64,000 bases of DNA from Planctomycetota bacterium (GCA_021827645.1 JAKAVA010000043.1:1-64000); one strand, 5' to 3'; shown: positions 48,786-58,900, numbered from the stretch's first letter. The notes: generated by a model not told the origin, from the sequence alone. Numbers and translations: made by a program.

Positions 48786-51700
48786 ATGACATTGCTGCAA
48801 ACACCACCGGGCACATCGCTTCCGGGCAAGATTAAAACGCTGGCGGCGGCGATCCGGCGCCGTCTGCTGCTGCTGGGGCTGATGCAGACCCTTGCCGGTG
48901 CCGTCTCAACGGCGCTGATTCTGGGCGCGGCGGATTATTTTCTGCATTTCCCCGGAATGCTGCGTCTGGTGCTGATCGTGCTGTTTATAATCGGCACTTT
49001 TGCTGCGGTGGTCTGGAAGGTAATCCGGCCGGCGCTGCGCCGGGTGCCACGGACGGTGCTGGCGCATCATCTTGAAAAGACCGGCCATCTGGATCACGAC
49101 GAAATATCAGCCGCATTGGACTTTCTGGACTCCGGCCTTCACGAGCGGAACGCCCTTGCGGCGCAATCGGTTGAAACGGCGCGGACGGCCGCAGCACACA
49201 TTCGACTCGGCGATGCGCTGTCGTGGAAATTCATACGCCGATATGCCGGTTGGCTTGCAGTGGTGGTCGCCGTTTGCGCGGGTCTGGCGCTCACCGCCCC
49301 GCGGCTGGCAAGTATCAGCCTGCGGCGATGGACCAACCCGCTGGCAGCCAACCCCTGGCCGCTGCATGTGCTGGTGAGCCTCACCTGGGGCAAAGGAGGG
49401 CCGCCGAAGATTCTGCCCAGCGGCGATCCGTTTGCCGTTACCGCCCGTGTGGAAAGAGGATTTAATACTCATCTGAGAGTCTGGCTGGAGATTCGCCGAC
49501 CGCACGGCGGACGACAATCTGAATTGATGACATGGCAGGGAAAGGCGACGGGCAGCGTCTACCAAAAGGTGGTTTTGCCCCAACCGGGAAGACTGATGAT
49601 CCGCGTCCGGGCAGGAGATGATGATCGCAATCCGTGGGTGTCCGTTTTGGTGCTGCCGCGTCCGCGGATACTCTCGATGACGGGGACGATTGTACCGCCG
49701 GCGTACGCCAAGGGCGCCCCCCACTATCAGCTCAACCTGCTCGCCCACCGGGCGGAAATCATCCGCGGTTCCACCATTGATATTGCGGCGACGAGCAATC
49801 AGGGGATCTACGCGGCGCATGTGGTCGGCGGCCCGCCGCCCGCGCGTATGGTGGTGCCCGTAACACACGCTGGCCCGGCATCAAAGCGAGCAGAGATCAT
49901 CTATCAGCCTCAGGCATCATTTACCGGGCGGCTCGAAGTGGCCGATTCACATCAACTGAAAAGCCATCGTGGAGGTCGATTCCGCGTGGTGGTCGTGCCC
50001 GACGCGCTGCCGCAGGTGGCTATTACGCATCCACGCTATGCACTGGATCTGACGCCGCAGGCGCTGATCCATCTGCATATCCGCGCTTCGGATGATCTGG
50101 GGCTTACCACGCTGGCGATTGTGGGGGTTCACCGGGGTGCGGGGAACAAAGCCAAGCCGACCTTTGCCCAGAGAGCACAGTGGAAATCATTGCGATACAG
50201 TGCCCTGACGCACGGTGAGATTGGCCAAGCCGTTGTCCCGTGGACACCGGAGTCGATGCACCTCAAACCGGGTGATCAGATCGATCTGATGGCGCAGGTG
50301 CACGACAATTACGTCAGTCGAAAAGCCCCTTACCACCACCCGGCGGTGGATTCACCGCGACTGGTTATCAGTATTTTGACTCCGGGGCAGATCGAGCGGC
50401 AACTGCAGCGTTCGCTTCAGGGGATTCGGCGTTCCATTGAATCGCTGATTCGGCGGCAGAGAGTTACTCGGGATCAGGCCCAACTGCTCCAGCAGGCCAT
50501 TTCAAGCGCCCATGCGCTGACCCCCGCACAGAAGTTGCTGCTTTCGCAGTTGCCTCGGGCGCAGAATCGCGAGGCGCTTAGCGCGGAAGCGATCACGCGG
50601 GAACTGAACATCTTATCTTCCACCGCCCGGCGCAATGGACTTTTATCGCGATCGATCGGGCGCACGATCACGGGTGCGCAACATGTGATGAGCCGTGTCG
50701 GCGGGCATGTGATGCCGCGGGCACAAAGCCATCTCTCGCTCGCGAATCGCAGTGTGACGGCAGGCAGGGTGCAACAGGCGGGCAAGCCGCTGGGCGCGGC
50801 AACGCAACGTGAGAGTCAGGCGATTCGGCGGATGAGGGCGCTGGTGGCTCAACTTGGGGCGGCGGGGATCTTTAATTCGCTGCGGCATTCAACCGCCCGG
50901 CTTCTGGCGCAGCAGCAACATCTGGAAAAGCAGTTGCGAAAACTGGCGAAGAAAACACTGGGCAGACCGTTTTCACAATTATCCAAGGCACTTCAGCAAC
51001 AAGTGCAGCGGCTTGGGGCGGAGCAGCAGCAACTGGCATCGAAGGCAGCACATCTGACCAACAACCTGAGCCGAGCCGCAAAACAACTAGCCAAATCTAA
51101 TCCGCACATGGCGGCTGCACTGAAAGCGGCGGCGCAACTCGCGGCCCGCTATTCGGTGGTCGGGGCCATGGGGCAGGCCGCTACCAAGGCCGCGCAAAAT
51201 CATCTTCAATCCGCATCGAGCAATCAGAAGCAGGCGGCGAACGGACTGAAGAAAATGCTGCATGTGCTCAATCAGCAGGCAAAGCGTTCGCTTTCGCGGC
51301 AGATTAATCGTCTAAAGACGCTGCTGCAGCAGGTTCAGGCGCTGCTGCGAAATCAAAAGCTACTCGCGACGACAACGGCGTCGGAACCACTCAATGCCTC
51401 GAGGGTGATGCTCGCGCCAGTCGCCAATCACCAATCCACCTTGGAACTCACCGCGGCGGAACTAGCGGGCAAAAGCCGCCGTGCGGATCCGTCCGGTTAC
51501 GCCCATGCGTATCTGATGGCAGCATCGCACCAGATGGGCCGCGCGACCGGGCAGTTGGAGAATGCCAATCAGCCGCTGGCAGTTCCGCATCAGGTGCAGG
51601 CGATCAGTTGGTTGAAGAAAGCGGTGGCCATCCTGCAGAAGCTGCTTAATCAGGATCGTGCCAAGAAGCAGATGCAGACCCTTTCAGGGCTCAAGGCGCT

Positions 51701-52313
51701 GTACATGAAAATCCGCCACCAGCAGCATCAGATGTATAAGCAGTCGGAGCAGTTGGCTACGGAGATACATCCCGGCCGGCCCCCGGAACGAATGCAGATT
51801 TTGCAAATCGCCGGTCAGGCCAAAGGCGAAACGCAGCTTATGCATCAATTGGCCGCCATCACGGCGAAGATCGGCAAGGCGGCTCCGGTGCTGGCATGGA
51901 TGAACCGTGGGATCGGCAGGTCGATGCATGCTGCACGACGGCGGCTGGATCAGGCGCAGATCGACAGCGTATTGCTGGCAGACCAGCAAATGGCGATCTC
52001 GCAACTCGATGCGGTGATTGAGGCTCTGATCAATCACATGAAACATATGTCCGGGGGAGGAGGTGGTGGTGGCGGAGGAGGTGGTGGAAAACAACCGCTG
52101 ATTCCACCGGCGGCGCAGCTTAAATTGCTGCGGATTCTGCAGATGCAGATTAATCTGCAGACGCAGCAACTCGACACAACCCTTGGGAAAACATCGAACG
52201 GTGCGGCGCGCCAGGCCCTGCAGGAGGAGATTCGCATGCTGGGTCACCAGCAAAATCGGATTCACCGCCAGGCGGTAAAGATGGTAAAATCGATGCGGAA
52301 GGTAGGTGGCTGA
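48786..52313 (+). CDS. Large DUF4175-like membrane protein with coiled coils and poly-Gly linker
   Basis: 1175 aa. Transmembrane helices at about 29-50, 57-77 and 155-175, a periplasmic Ig-like part (LHVLVSLTWGKGGPP, RILSMTGTIVPPAYA), and from about residue 530 to the end long Gln/Ala/Lys-rich helices likely to form coiled coils. A run of about twelve Gly codons (52051-52086) splits the helical region near residue 1095. Large proteins of this build close MoxR/DUF58/VWA operons in planctomycetes; the biochemical role is not known. Confidence 0.83.
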   Translation: MTLLQTPPGTSLPGKIKTLAAAIRRRLLLLGLMQTLAGAVSTALILGAADYFLHFPGMLRLVLIVLFIIGTFAAVVWKVIRPALRRVPRTVLAHHLEKTGHLDHDEISAALDFLDSGLHERNALAAQSVETARTAAAHIRLGDALSWKFIRRYAGWLAVVVAVCAGLALTAPRLASISLRRWTNPLAANPWPLHVLVSLTWGKGGPPKILPSGDPFAVTARVERGFNTHLRVWLEIRRPHGGRQSELMTWQGKATGSVYQKVVLPQPGRLMIRVRAGDDDRNPWVSVLVLPRPRILSMTGTIVPPAYAKGAPHYQLNLLAHRAEIIRGSTIDIAATSNQGIYAAHVVGGPPPARMVVPVTHAGPASKRAEIIYQPQASFTGRLEVADSHQLKSHRGGRFRVVVVPDALPQVAITHPRYALDLTPQALIHLHIRASDDLGLTTLAIVGVHRGAGNKAKPTFAQRAQWKSLRYSALTHGEIGQAVVPWTPESMHLKPGDQIDLMAQVHDNYVSRKAPYHHPAVDSPRLVISILTPGQIERQLQRSLQGIRRSIESLIRRQRVTRDQAQLLQQAISSAHALTPAQKLLLSQLPRAQNREALSAEAITRELNILSSTARRNGLLSRSIGRTITGAQHVMSRVGGHVMPRAQSHLSLANRSVTAGRVQQAGKPLGAATQRESQAIRRMRALVAQLGAAGIFNSLRHSTARLLAQQQHLEKQLRKLAKKTLGRPFSQLSKALQQQVQRLGAEQQQLASKAAHLTNNLSRAAKQLAKSNPHMAAALKAAAQLAARYSVVGAMGQAATKAAQNHLQSASSNQKQAANGLKKMLHVLNQQAKRSLSRQINRLKTLLQQVQALLRNQKLLATTTASEPLNASRVMLAPVANHQSTLELTAAELAGKSRRADPSGYAHAYLMAASHQMGRATGQLENANQPLAVPHQVQAISWLKKAVAILQKLLNQDRAKKQMQTLSGLKALYMKIRHQQHQMYKQSEQLATEIHPGRPPERMQILQIAGQAKGETQLMHQLAAITAKIGKAAPVLAWMNRGIGRSMHAARRRLDQAQIDSVLLADQQMAISQLDAVIEALINHMKHMSGGGGGGGGGGGGKQPLIPPAAQLKLLRILQMQINLQTQQLDTTLGKTSNGAARQALQEEIRMLGHQQNRIHRQAVKMVKSMRKVGG

Positions 52314-52314
52314 T

Positions 52315-52989
52315 ATGAAACAAAGCGAGACACCGTTCAGGCGATTTGCATTGGCGGTCTGCGGCGTGATTCTCATGGCCTCCGCCGGATTCTCATCGCA
52401 GGCAGCCGACGCAGGCACGCACAGTGTTCCCCTGCCGCCGTGGATAGAGCAACTGGAGGCGTGGCCGGGTGCGGCGATGAATCCATCGCAAAGTACCGGC
52501 CCGATGCAGAAAGCGATGACCGCCCGGGCGATTGAGGAAATGATTTCGCGCATGGCTAAAAGTGGAGAGCGGCTTGCGACTGCGCATGCGGGGCCTGTTA
52601 CCCAGACCATTCAAAAGAAAATCATTCAATCCCTGAATGAACTGATCGCGCAGGCGGAACAAGCGCAATCCAGCTCATCGAGCAGTAAAAAGAAATCGCA
52701 ACAACAGAATTCATCGATGGCAATGCAGCAGACGGGGCCGCAAACGGCCGAGCCGACGAATTCGCAAAGCCACGCCAATCACCATTCGTATCTGCCGCCG
52801 GGACAGGGAACGCACCCGAATACGATTTCGCCGTTTCATTCCAGCCAACATCAGTGGGGCAATCTGCCGCCGCGTACCCGCAATATGATTCTCAATGCGA
52901 TGCACAAGGGGTCGCTGCCGCAGTATCGATCGCTGGTTAATGATTACTACAAGAAACTGGCGCAGATGGCATCGCCGCGCGGGCAGTGA
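52315..52989 (+). CDS. Small exported protein closing the MoxR operon
   Basis: 224 aa from ATG 52315, directly after the previous stop (TGATATG). A signal peptide (basic start, hydrophobic core to about residue 27, cleavage near SQA). The centre is a low-complexity Gln/Ser-rich linker. The C-terminal 40 residues (LPPRTRNMILNAMHKGSLPQ followed by a short helix) look conserved-domain-like: a small helical motif that ends similar operons. It may be the periplasmic partner of the large coiled-coil protein. Function unknown. Confidence 0.75.
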   Translation: MKQSETPFRRFALAVCGVILMASAGFSSQAADAGTHSVPLPPWIEQLEAWPGAAMNPSQSTGPMQKAMTARAIEEMISRMAKSGERLATAHAGPVTQTIQKKIIQSLNELIAQAEQAQSSSSSSKKKSQQQNSSMAMQQTGPQTAEPTNSQSHANHHSYLPPGQGTHPNTISPFHSSQHQWGNLPPRTRNMILNAMHKGSLPQYRSLVNDYYKKLAQMASPRGQ

Positions 52990-53262
52990 GCTTTTGACGG
53001 GGATACATCCGCGCCGCCTTGCGGGGCGGAAATTTACTACTGCGAAGCGAAATGCGTGCGGATTCCGCACCCGCCGCGTGCTCGATAATATGGAATATGA
53101 GACGTAACCCCTTCTGCCTGTGGCTGTTAGAACTGCTAATAAAAATCGTGTTTTTTTATTTGACAGAGGCCGGATTATGGGCTAACCTTTTAGCCGATGG
53201 GTCGTTTAGGGAGCGGGCAAGATAGAATTTTCACTTACTTAAAAATATCCCCTCCGTAAACG
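52990..53262 (+). other. Intergenic region between the MoxR operon and the first duplicated PEP-CTERM gene
   Basis: A CCGCC/GGCGG hairpin near 53009-53029 follows the operon without a T-run. The rest becomes AT-rich and holds the promoter at 53160-53188. A weak stem may pair GGGAG near 53209 with CCCTCC near 53250. No gene is seen. Confidence 0.45.
53160..53188 (+). promoter_or_regulatory. Promoter of PEP-CTERM copy 1
   Basis: Consensus TTGACA (53160-53165), 17-nt spacer, TAACCT (53183-53188). The -35 is perfect and the -10 is weak. It gives a leader of roughly 235 nt. Confidence 0.55.
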
Positions 53263-53427
53263 TCTGGAATGAGAGAGTGAGCAGCTTCTCACCAGATTGC
53301 CCCAAATTAAAGATGCGTACTGAGCCCGGTGGTTTAGTGGCGGCCATGTTGTCCGCCCACATCGGTGCGATGTGTCGGCCCCGAAGGCGTTAACCCGCCT
53401 CGGGCCACTTTTGAGGAGAGCAAGTTT
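53263..53427 (+). promoter_or_regulatory. Conserved structured 5' leader, copy 1
   Basis: Nearly identical to 54677-54843. Helices seen: GTGAG / CTCAC flanked by TCTG / CAGA (about 53263-53300); GTGGCGG / CCGCCCAC (about 53336-53360); and a terminal stem GGCCCCGAAGGCG (53377-53389) / CGCCTCGGGCC (53396-53406) with two bulges, followed by ACTTTT and then GAGGAG. The last stem lies just before the ribosome-binding site and could act as a terminator or ribosome block. No known riboswitch class fits by eye. Confidence 0.6.
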
Positions 53428-53543
53428 ATGTCATATCCAAACTCATCCCTGTCAACGAGCAAGCTGTTGCCAGCCGTTGCCGCAGCCGCGATTGCCGCGG
53501 TTTCATTTGTCGGGGGCGCCCGCGCGGACTACACGGTCACCCC
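53263..53543 (+). repeat. Long direct repeat, 5' unit, copy 1
   Basis: Leader plus the first 38 or so codons, including the signal peptide, repeated at 54677-54962 with few differences. Together with the 3' unit it shows a tandem duplication of a whole gene. Confidence 0.85.
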
Positions 53544-54429
53544 ACCGGGATCTGTTCCGACAACCTACAGCGAATCATCGCCGGTGACGCCGCCGTCGAA
53601 CTTGGTGCAAGGCCTGACCGCCAATCTTTGGCAGATCACGCCAACGACGAACCTCGTCAGTGGAGGCCCCGGAAACCTTGAGGGTGGCCCGGGCACGAGC
53701 GGCTATCCGGATCTGCAAGGGATGGCGAACCTTGAGGCGCTGGCCCAGAACGGAAGCATTTCGGTCGGCTCGGATGGCACTCCGGGCAGCCCCACCGGTT
53801 CGGCGACCTACAACGCCACGCCCTATTTTTCATTTGTTAACACCGAGATCAACACGAGCCACGTGGTGGCGATGATCGAACAAGGTACCGTCGATGCCAC
53901 GCTCAACGGCAACGGCAACAGTCTGGCGACCAATCTCATCAACGGCATAACCACGCCTACGTCTGCCGCTACGACTCCTTGGCAAAACATTATTTTCGAC
54001 CAGTCGGGTTATATCTATGTTTCGCAGGCCAACAGCAGCTATACCTTTGCTGTCGCCTCGAACGACCTCAATGATGACGGAACGGAGATACTGCTGGGTG
54101 GGAACGGCAAGATCGGCAGCGGGACGGTCGTAGGATTTGAAAACGCCTCCGACTCCGTGACAGCCAACGGGCTTGCCACGCTTATAAACGGCGACACTTA
54201 TCCTGCCGCAACCGATACCGTGACATTCACTCAGGCGGGTTATTATCCGTTTGAAATTTTCAATGCCCAGACCTGGGGCGGAGCGGGTGAAAACGTCAGC
54301 TTTGCTCCGGTCGGCAGCGCCCCCGATTTAACCTTTTACACCGCGACGCCGGAGCCGACGGCGGCACTGCTGCTTGCGGCGGGAGTTGCGGGGTTGGTGC
54401 TGCTGCGCCAGCGGGGTAGCCGGGCCTGA
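53428..54429 (+). CDS. PEP-CTERM exported protein, PA14-like, copy 1
   Basis: 333 aa from ATG 53428 with GAGGAG upstream; a longer frame from 53365 reads through the leader. Signal peptide with core LPAVAAAAIAAVSFVGGARA (cleavage near residue 34). The centre has a PA14-like beta pattern (YIYVSQANSSYTFAVASND, TEILLGGNG, VTFTQAGYYPFEIFNAQTWGG), a fold often used for carbohydrate binding. The C-terminus is a PEP-CTERM anchor: ATPEPTAALLLAAGV, hydrophobic helix, RQRGSRA. Paralog of the gene at 54844; it carries a longer internal loop (an extra SVTANGLATLINGDTYPAA region). Confidence 0.87.
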   Translation: MSYPNSSLSTSKLLPAVAAAAIAAVSFVGGARADYTVTPPGSVPTTYSESSPVTPPSNLVQGLTANLWQITPTTNLVSGGPGNLEGGPGTSGYPDLQGMANLEALAQNGSISVGSDGTPGSPTGSATYNATPYFSFVNTEINTSHVVAMIEQGTVDATLNGNGNSLATNLINGITTPTSAATTPWQNIIFDQSGYIYVSQANSSYTFAVASNDLNDDGTEILLGGNGKIGSGTVVGFENASDSVTANGLATLINGDTYPAATDTVTFTQAGYYPFEIFNAQTWGGAGENVSFAPVGSAPDLTFYTATPEPTAALLLAAGVAGLVLLRQRGSRA

Positions 54430-54497
54430 GCGGCCAGAATTAATGGCAGAATTGCGAGTGCGGCAGCGCTGGAAGCATCCGGCGCTGCCGCTTTTTT
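54318..54497 (+). repeat. Direct repeat, 3' unit, copy 1
   Basis: 180 bases covering the PEP-CTERM coding end, the stop and the terminator, repeated at 55662-55841 at the same length with only scattered changes. Confidence 0.85.
54460..54497 (+). terminator. Rho-independent terminator, PEP-CTERM copy 1
   Basis: Perfect 10-bp stem GCGGCAGCGC (54460-54469) / GCGCTGCCGC (54482-54491), 12-nt loop, six T. Confidence 0.9.
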
Positions 54498-54571
54498 GGG
54501 CAGGCGTGACGACCAAATGAATATTTCGACTTGTGAGAGTATGGAAGGTATTAAAATTTGCCAAATTTGCC

Positions 54572-54600
54572 TTGACAAGATGCGATGGATGTTTTAATAT
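54572..54600 (+). promoter_or_regulatory. Strong promoter of PEP-CTERM copy 2
   Basis: TTGACA (54572-54577), 17-nt spacer, TAATAT (54595-54600): the best sigma-70 promoter in the window. It predicts a leader of about 240 nt before ATG 54844. Confidence 0.75.
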
Positions 54601-54676
54601 ATTACTATTCGGGCAACCTCGGAAGAGGGGAAGGCAGATTTGACCTGGTGTTTAAGTGCCCCCCTCCCGATGACGA

Positions 54677-54843
54677 TCTGGAATAGGAGAGTGAGCAGCT
54701 TCTCACCAGATTGCCCCAAATTAAAGATGCGTACTGAGCCCGGTGATTTAGTGGCGGCCATGTTGTCCGCCCATATCGGTGCGATGTGTGTCGGTGCCGG
54801 AGGCGTTAACCCACTCCGGGCCACTTTTGAGGAGAGCAAGGTT
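54677..54843 (+). promoter_or_regulatory. Conserved structured 5' leader, copy 2
   Basis: Same architecture as copy 1. The GTGGCGG / CCGCCCAT stem keeps pairing through a G-U. The terminal stem has changed on both sides (core CCGGAG / CTCCGG in place of the GGCG / CGCC-based stem), which keeps a hairpin at the same place before ACTTTT and GAGGAG. Upstream, GAGGGG near 54626 and CCCCCTC near 54660 could close an outer helix. Confidence 0.6.
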
Positions 54844-54962
54844 ATGTCATATCCAAACTCATCCCTGTCCAACGTCAAGCTGTTGCCAGCCGTCGCAGCA
54901 GCCGCGATTGCCGCGGTTTCATTTATCGGGGGCGCCCGTGCGGATTACACGGTCACCCCTCC
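54677..54962 (+). repeat. Long direct repeat, 5' unit, copy 2
   Basis: Counterpart of 53263-53543; differences cluster in the terminal hairpin and a few codons of the signal peptide. Confidence 0.85.
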
Positions 54963-55773
54963 GACATCGGTTCCGACAACCTTTACCGATTCTTCACCGG
55001 TAACGCCGCCGTCGAACTTGGTTTCAGGTTTATCAGCGCAGCTTTGGACGATCTCCCCAACCACGAACCTGGGGAACTATTATCCGGCCGGCTTGGACGG
55101 CGGGGCCGGCACCAGTGGAAGTCCGGATTTTCAGGGGATGGCCAACGAGGAAACCTTGGCGCAAAACGGCACGATCACAATACCGGGCCAACCTGTCGGA
55201 TCCGGGACGTACTCTGCCACGCCACTGTTTTCATTTATTGACACCGGCATCAATACTTCCGGCTATGTTTATACCACTGGGGGCAGCAACGTCGAATCTT
55301 TTCTTGCGGGAAACGACCCGGGCGCCACTGATCTTCTAACTGGAGTCACGGTCCCAACGTCGGTGCAGAATACGTTTTGGACGGACATTCTCTTTGATCA
55401 ACGCGGTTACGTGTATGTGTCGCAGGCCAACAGCAGCTACACTTTCGGCCTCCAGTCAAATGATGACGGAACCGAGATATTACTCGGTGGAAATGGGGCA
55501 ATTGGCAGCGGGACGGTCGTAGGGTTCCAGAATGCCAAAGGTTCGTCGGCGACAACGGACACCGTAACATTCACAAAGGCGGGCTACTACCCGTTCGAGA
55601 TTTTTAATTCGCAGACTTGGGGTGGCGCGAATCTGCAGGCCAACTTTGTCCCGGTCAGCAACGCCCCCGATTTAACCTTTTACACCGCGACGCCGGAGCC
55701 AACGGCGGCACTGCTGCTTGCGGCGGGAGTTGCGGGGTTGGTGCTGTTGCGTCGGCGGGGTAGCCGGGCCTGA
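54844..55773 (+). CDS. PEP-CTERM exported protein, PA14-like, copy 2
   Basis: 309 aa from ATG 54844 with GAGGAG upstream. Nearly the same signal peptide as copy 1, a diverged N-terminal third, a PA14-like centre (YVYVSQANSSYTFGLQSNDDG, ILLGGNG, TFTKAGYYPFEIFNSQTWGG) and an almost identical PEP-CTERM tail ending RRRGSRA. The middle has diverged far more than the ends, as if the leader, signal, anchor and terminator were under stronger constraint or kept alike by gene conversion. Confidence 0.87.
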   Translation: MSYPNSSLSNVKLLPAVAAAAIAAVSFIGGARADYTVTPPTSVPTTFTDSSPVTPPSNLVSGLSAQLWTISPTTNLGNYYPAGLDGGAGTSGSPDFQGMANEETLAQNGTITIPGQPVGSGTYSATPLFSFIDTGINTSGYVYTTGGSNVESFLAGNDPGATDLLTGVTVPTSVQNTFWTDILFDQRGYVYVSQANSSYTFGLQSNDDGTEILLGGNGAIGSGTVVGFQNAKGSSATTDTVTFTKAGYYPFEIFNSQTWGGANLQANFVPVSNAPDLTFYTATPEPTAALLLAAGVAGLVLLRRRGSRA

Positions 55774-55841
55774 GCGGCCAGAATTAATGGCAGAATTGCG
55801 AGTGCGGCAGCGCTGGAAGCATCCGGCGCTGCCGCTTTTTT
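55662..55841 (+). repeat. Direct repeat, 3' unit, copy 2
   Basis: Counterpart of 54318-54497. Confidence 0.85.
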
Positions 55842-55842
55842 T
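55804..55842 (+). terminator. Rho-independent terminator, PEP-CTERM copy 2
   Basis: Identical stem to copy 1 (GCGGCAGCGC 55804-55813 / GCGCTGCCGC 55826-55835) followed by seven T. It also faces the 3' end of the convergent autotransporter gene. Confidence 0.9.
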
Positions 55843-55953
55843 ACGCCGCCGTGCAGGCCAAGGCTGACCGGTGATTGGTTGCGATTTATTGACCGAGCCA
55901 TCCGCGCGGCAGCCAAGGAGATGCCACCGGCGGAGGCTTTGCGGTAGCCGCCA

Positions 55954-58900
55954 TCAAAATCCGACGGCCAGGCCCGCCATGACGGTCTGGGCGAATTGCC
56001 GATGGTCGCCGATCTGCGTCTGGTAATTCACAAACAGCGATGTGTTTTTCGTCAGGTAGCCGCCGATGCCGATGCCCAATATCGCCGAATTACGCGACGG
56101 ACTTGGGGCATTGTACAAAAATGATCCTGAGCCGATCTGGCTGAACGTGGAGACCAATGCCCCTCGGCGACCGATGTATTCATGCTGCCAGAAAGCGTTG
56201 AAACTCACCACCAGCGGCATACGCACAACCGTTTTGTTCAAATGCCAGTGCCCCTGAAAACCGAGAAGTGTGCGGAACGAATCCACACTCTGCTTCGATG
56301 TCGTCAGGGCATAGGGGCTACCTGTTTCGGTAAACCCGCCGATGTTCATGTGCGTGTATCCGATGCCCCCGGACGGGCCGATGTCCACGCCTTTGCATGG
56401 ATGCAGGTAATAGTCTGCCATGAGGGCGGCATCGTACTGATTGCTCACCGGTTCGCCGGTGGCAACGCCCTGATAGCCCGGCAGGACGATGTTGCGGTCA
56501 ATTTTGTAGTCGTTGAAGGTGTATTGGGTGAGGCCGTCGATCTGCAGGCCACCAAGCTTATAACCAGCGAAAAGACCCGGGGCATAGCTGTTGGCCGCCT
56601 CCCGACTGCCGAGATTATCCAGTGTGCCGCCGGTGTAGGAATAATTAAATAATCCTCCCACCAGCAGGTGGCGGGTAAGGCGGTAATCGATCCCGGCCAT
56701 CACACTGCCGGTGGTGAAATGCTGCGTGGGATAGCCCCCCTGCGGAGCCGAATCCAAGGCGATCTGGCCCGTTAAAAAGCCGGACCAGCGGTCACTCAGA
56801 TGGTTCTGAGTGACCGGAGGCGTCATGCCCCCGGCATCGAATTCCTGCATGGATTGCCCCAGCATGGCCTGATGATCGGCCTGCTGCATCGCGGCATCCA
56901 AATTCAGTGCAAATGGATCACTCTGCGAGGTTTTCAGCAAGGCCAATCCGGAGGTATCAAAACCACCCCCGTGGAAGGCATCGTATACCTGTCCATCCAT
57001 GGAAATCTGCTCAAAGATCATGTTATCAATGGCCGTCTGACTTAACTGGGCATAGTCCTGCGGCGACAGCGTCTGGAGATATCCGGCAAGTGCGGGCCCG
57101 GAAAGGAAGCTCATCTCGGTAATCGGGTTGATAACGCTCTGCGGAATCTGCCCCTGGTTGGAGAGATTGTTGAAGTAATTGGCAACCTGGGCCTGATTGC
57201 CGCTGAGGTTTGCGGTAGAGAACAGTTGCGGCAACCCGAAGGATTGGATCAATATTTGATACCCCGTGCCGGTAAGCTCGCTCTGTGAGAAGGATACGTC
57301 GCTCAGATTGGATGCGACGGAGGCGAAGCTGCCGCTGACACCGCCGGTGGTTTTCACCACGGTATACGTCTGGCCGTTGGATGGGACGTAATTGATGAAG
57401 CGGATATTGAGTTTGCCCGCCAGCGTTGCCGCACCGCTGCCGAGCGAGACGTAATCATAATTGCCCGATGCCGGGGTGCCAAAAATGGCTAAATCCAAAT
57501 TGGAGGTTGACGTCAGGGTAAGGCTGGAGGCATTGATCACGACCGGTGTCGGGCCATCGAACATGTAATTACTGGTGGCGAGCGTGCCGGCGTTGGTGAT
57601 GGAGCCGGAGCCAAAGGCGCTGTCGCTGCCGGCGACGGCCGTCGAGCCGGAGTCGATCGTTGTGCCGCCGGTGTAGGTGTTGTCGCCGTTGAGGACGAGC
57701 GTGCCGGGGCCGGAAATTTCCAGCGTCTCGGCTGATGCCGGTCCGGCCGTGATCGCGGGGCCGTTGGCGATAGACATTGGGCCCGCGACGAGTAGCGCGG
57801 AGATGACGCCATTGTCGGTGAGCGTATTGCCTGAGGCGACGTCAATTTTTTCGTCGGCCCCCGGGTTGAGATAGATATGGCGGCTCATGGTGAAGGAGCC
57901 GTTAGCCGACAGCGTGGAATGGTTGAACATATCCAAATCGGCGGTGGCGGCACCAAGATTGTCGTCTGCGGAAATGGCGAGCGTGGCGCCCGATTCGACA
58001 AGGGTTCCACCGGTGTAGGTGTTGGCACCGGCAATGGTCACCACTCCACCCGCGGCGGAACTCTCCACGGTCAGCGAACCGGCGCCCGAGATGGTGTTAC
58101 CAAGCGTAACGCTTTGGCCGTTGGCGTCGACCGTGCCGCCGCCAGTTCCCATAAGGAATGCGTTATTGAAGGTCATGGAAGCACCGGCAGCGTTCTGGAT
58201 TGTTCCTCCATTGAGTTCCAGCGTAGCACCGCTGCCAAGCCCGCCGGAAGTATTAAATAACTCCGCATGTGTGTTGGTGATCACCAGCGTCCCAGCATTG
58301 AAGGAGGTGTTGTTTCCATAGATATTGTATTGGCCGTCCTGGAGCGTCAGCGTCGCATAGGGATCGGAATTGGAGATCGCGCCATTGATGGCCGTCACCG
58401 CACCACCGCCATCGATTAAATCGGCGGTGGTCGCACTCGTATCTGCAATGGAAACATTACCAAGCTCGTCGGTGTGGCCGTTGAGTCCGAAAAGCAACTG
58501 TCCTGAAGTGGTGTTGCCGCTGAAGATGATATTGTTGCTGCTGGGTGTTTCGATGTAGAACTTCGAGTTGCCGGTGATTTCGAATTGGATATTCGAACTG
58601 ATACCGAATGCATCATTGGACAGCGTGCCGCCGCCGATGATCGTCAGCGTATCGAGGCCGGATGGACTCGTTGGAACGAACGAGCCATGGATGGTACTGC
58701 CGACGCCATCGGTATTAAAGGTCCCGCCGTTGGAGCTGATTGTAAAAATCCCGTCAAATGTTGTCGAAGCGGTCGTTTCGAGCGTTCCGCCGTTGAAATT
58801 GACGCTGCCGGAGCCAAGGGCACCGCTGGAGCCGACTGCCAGCGTCCCGGCGTCGAGTGTCGTCCCGCCGGAATACGTGTTATTGGTGCCGGTGAGGGCC

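Noticed and set aside
53263-53427. Known riboswitch class (for example c-di-GMP GEMM) for the PEP-CTERM leader
   Set aside because: The conserved core bases of the classes I could compare by eye are missing; kept only as an unassigned structured leader.
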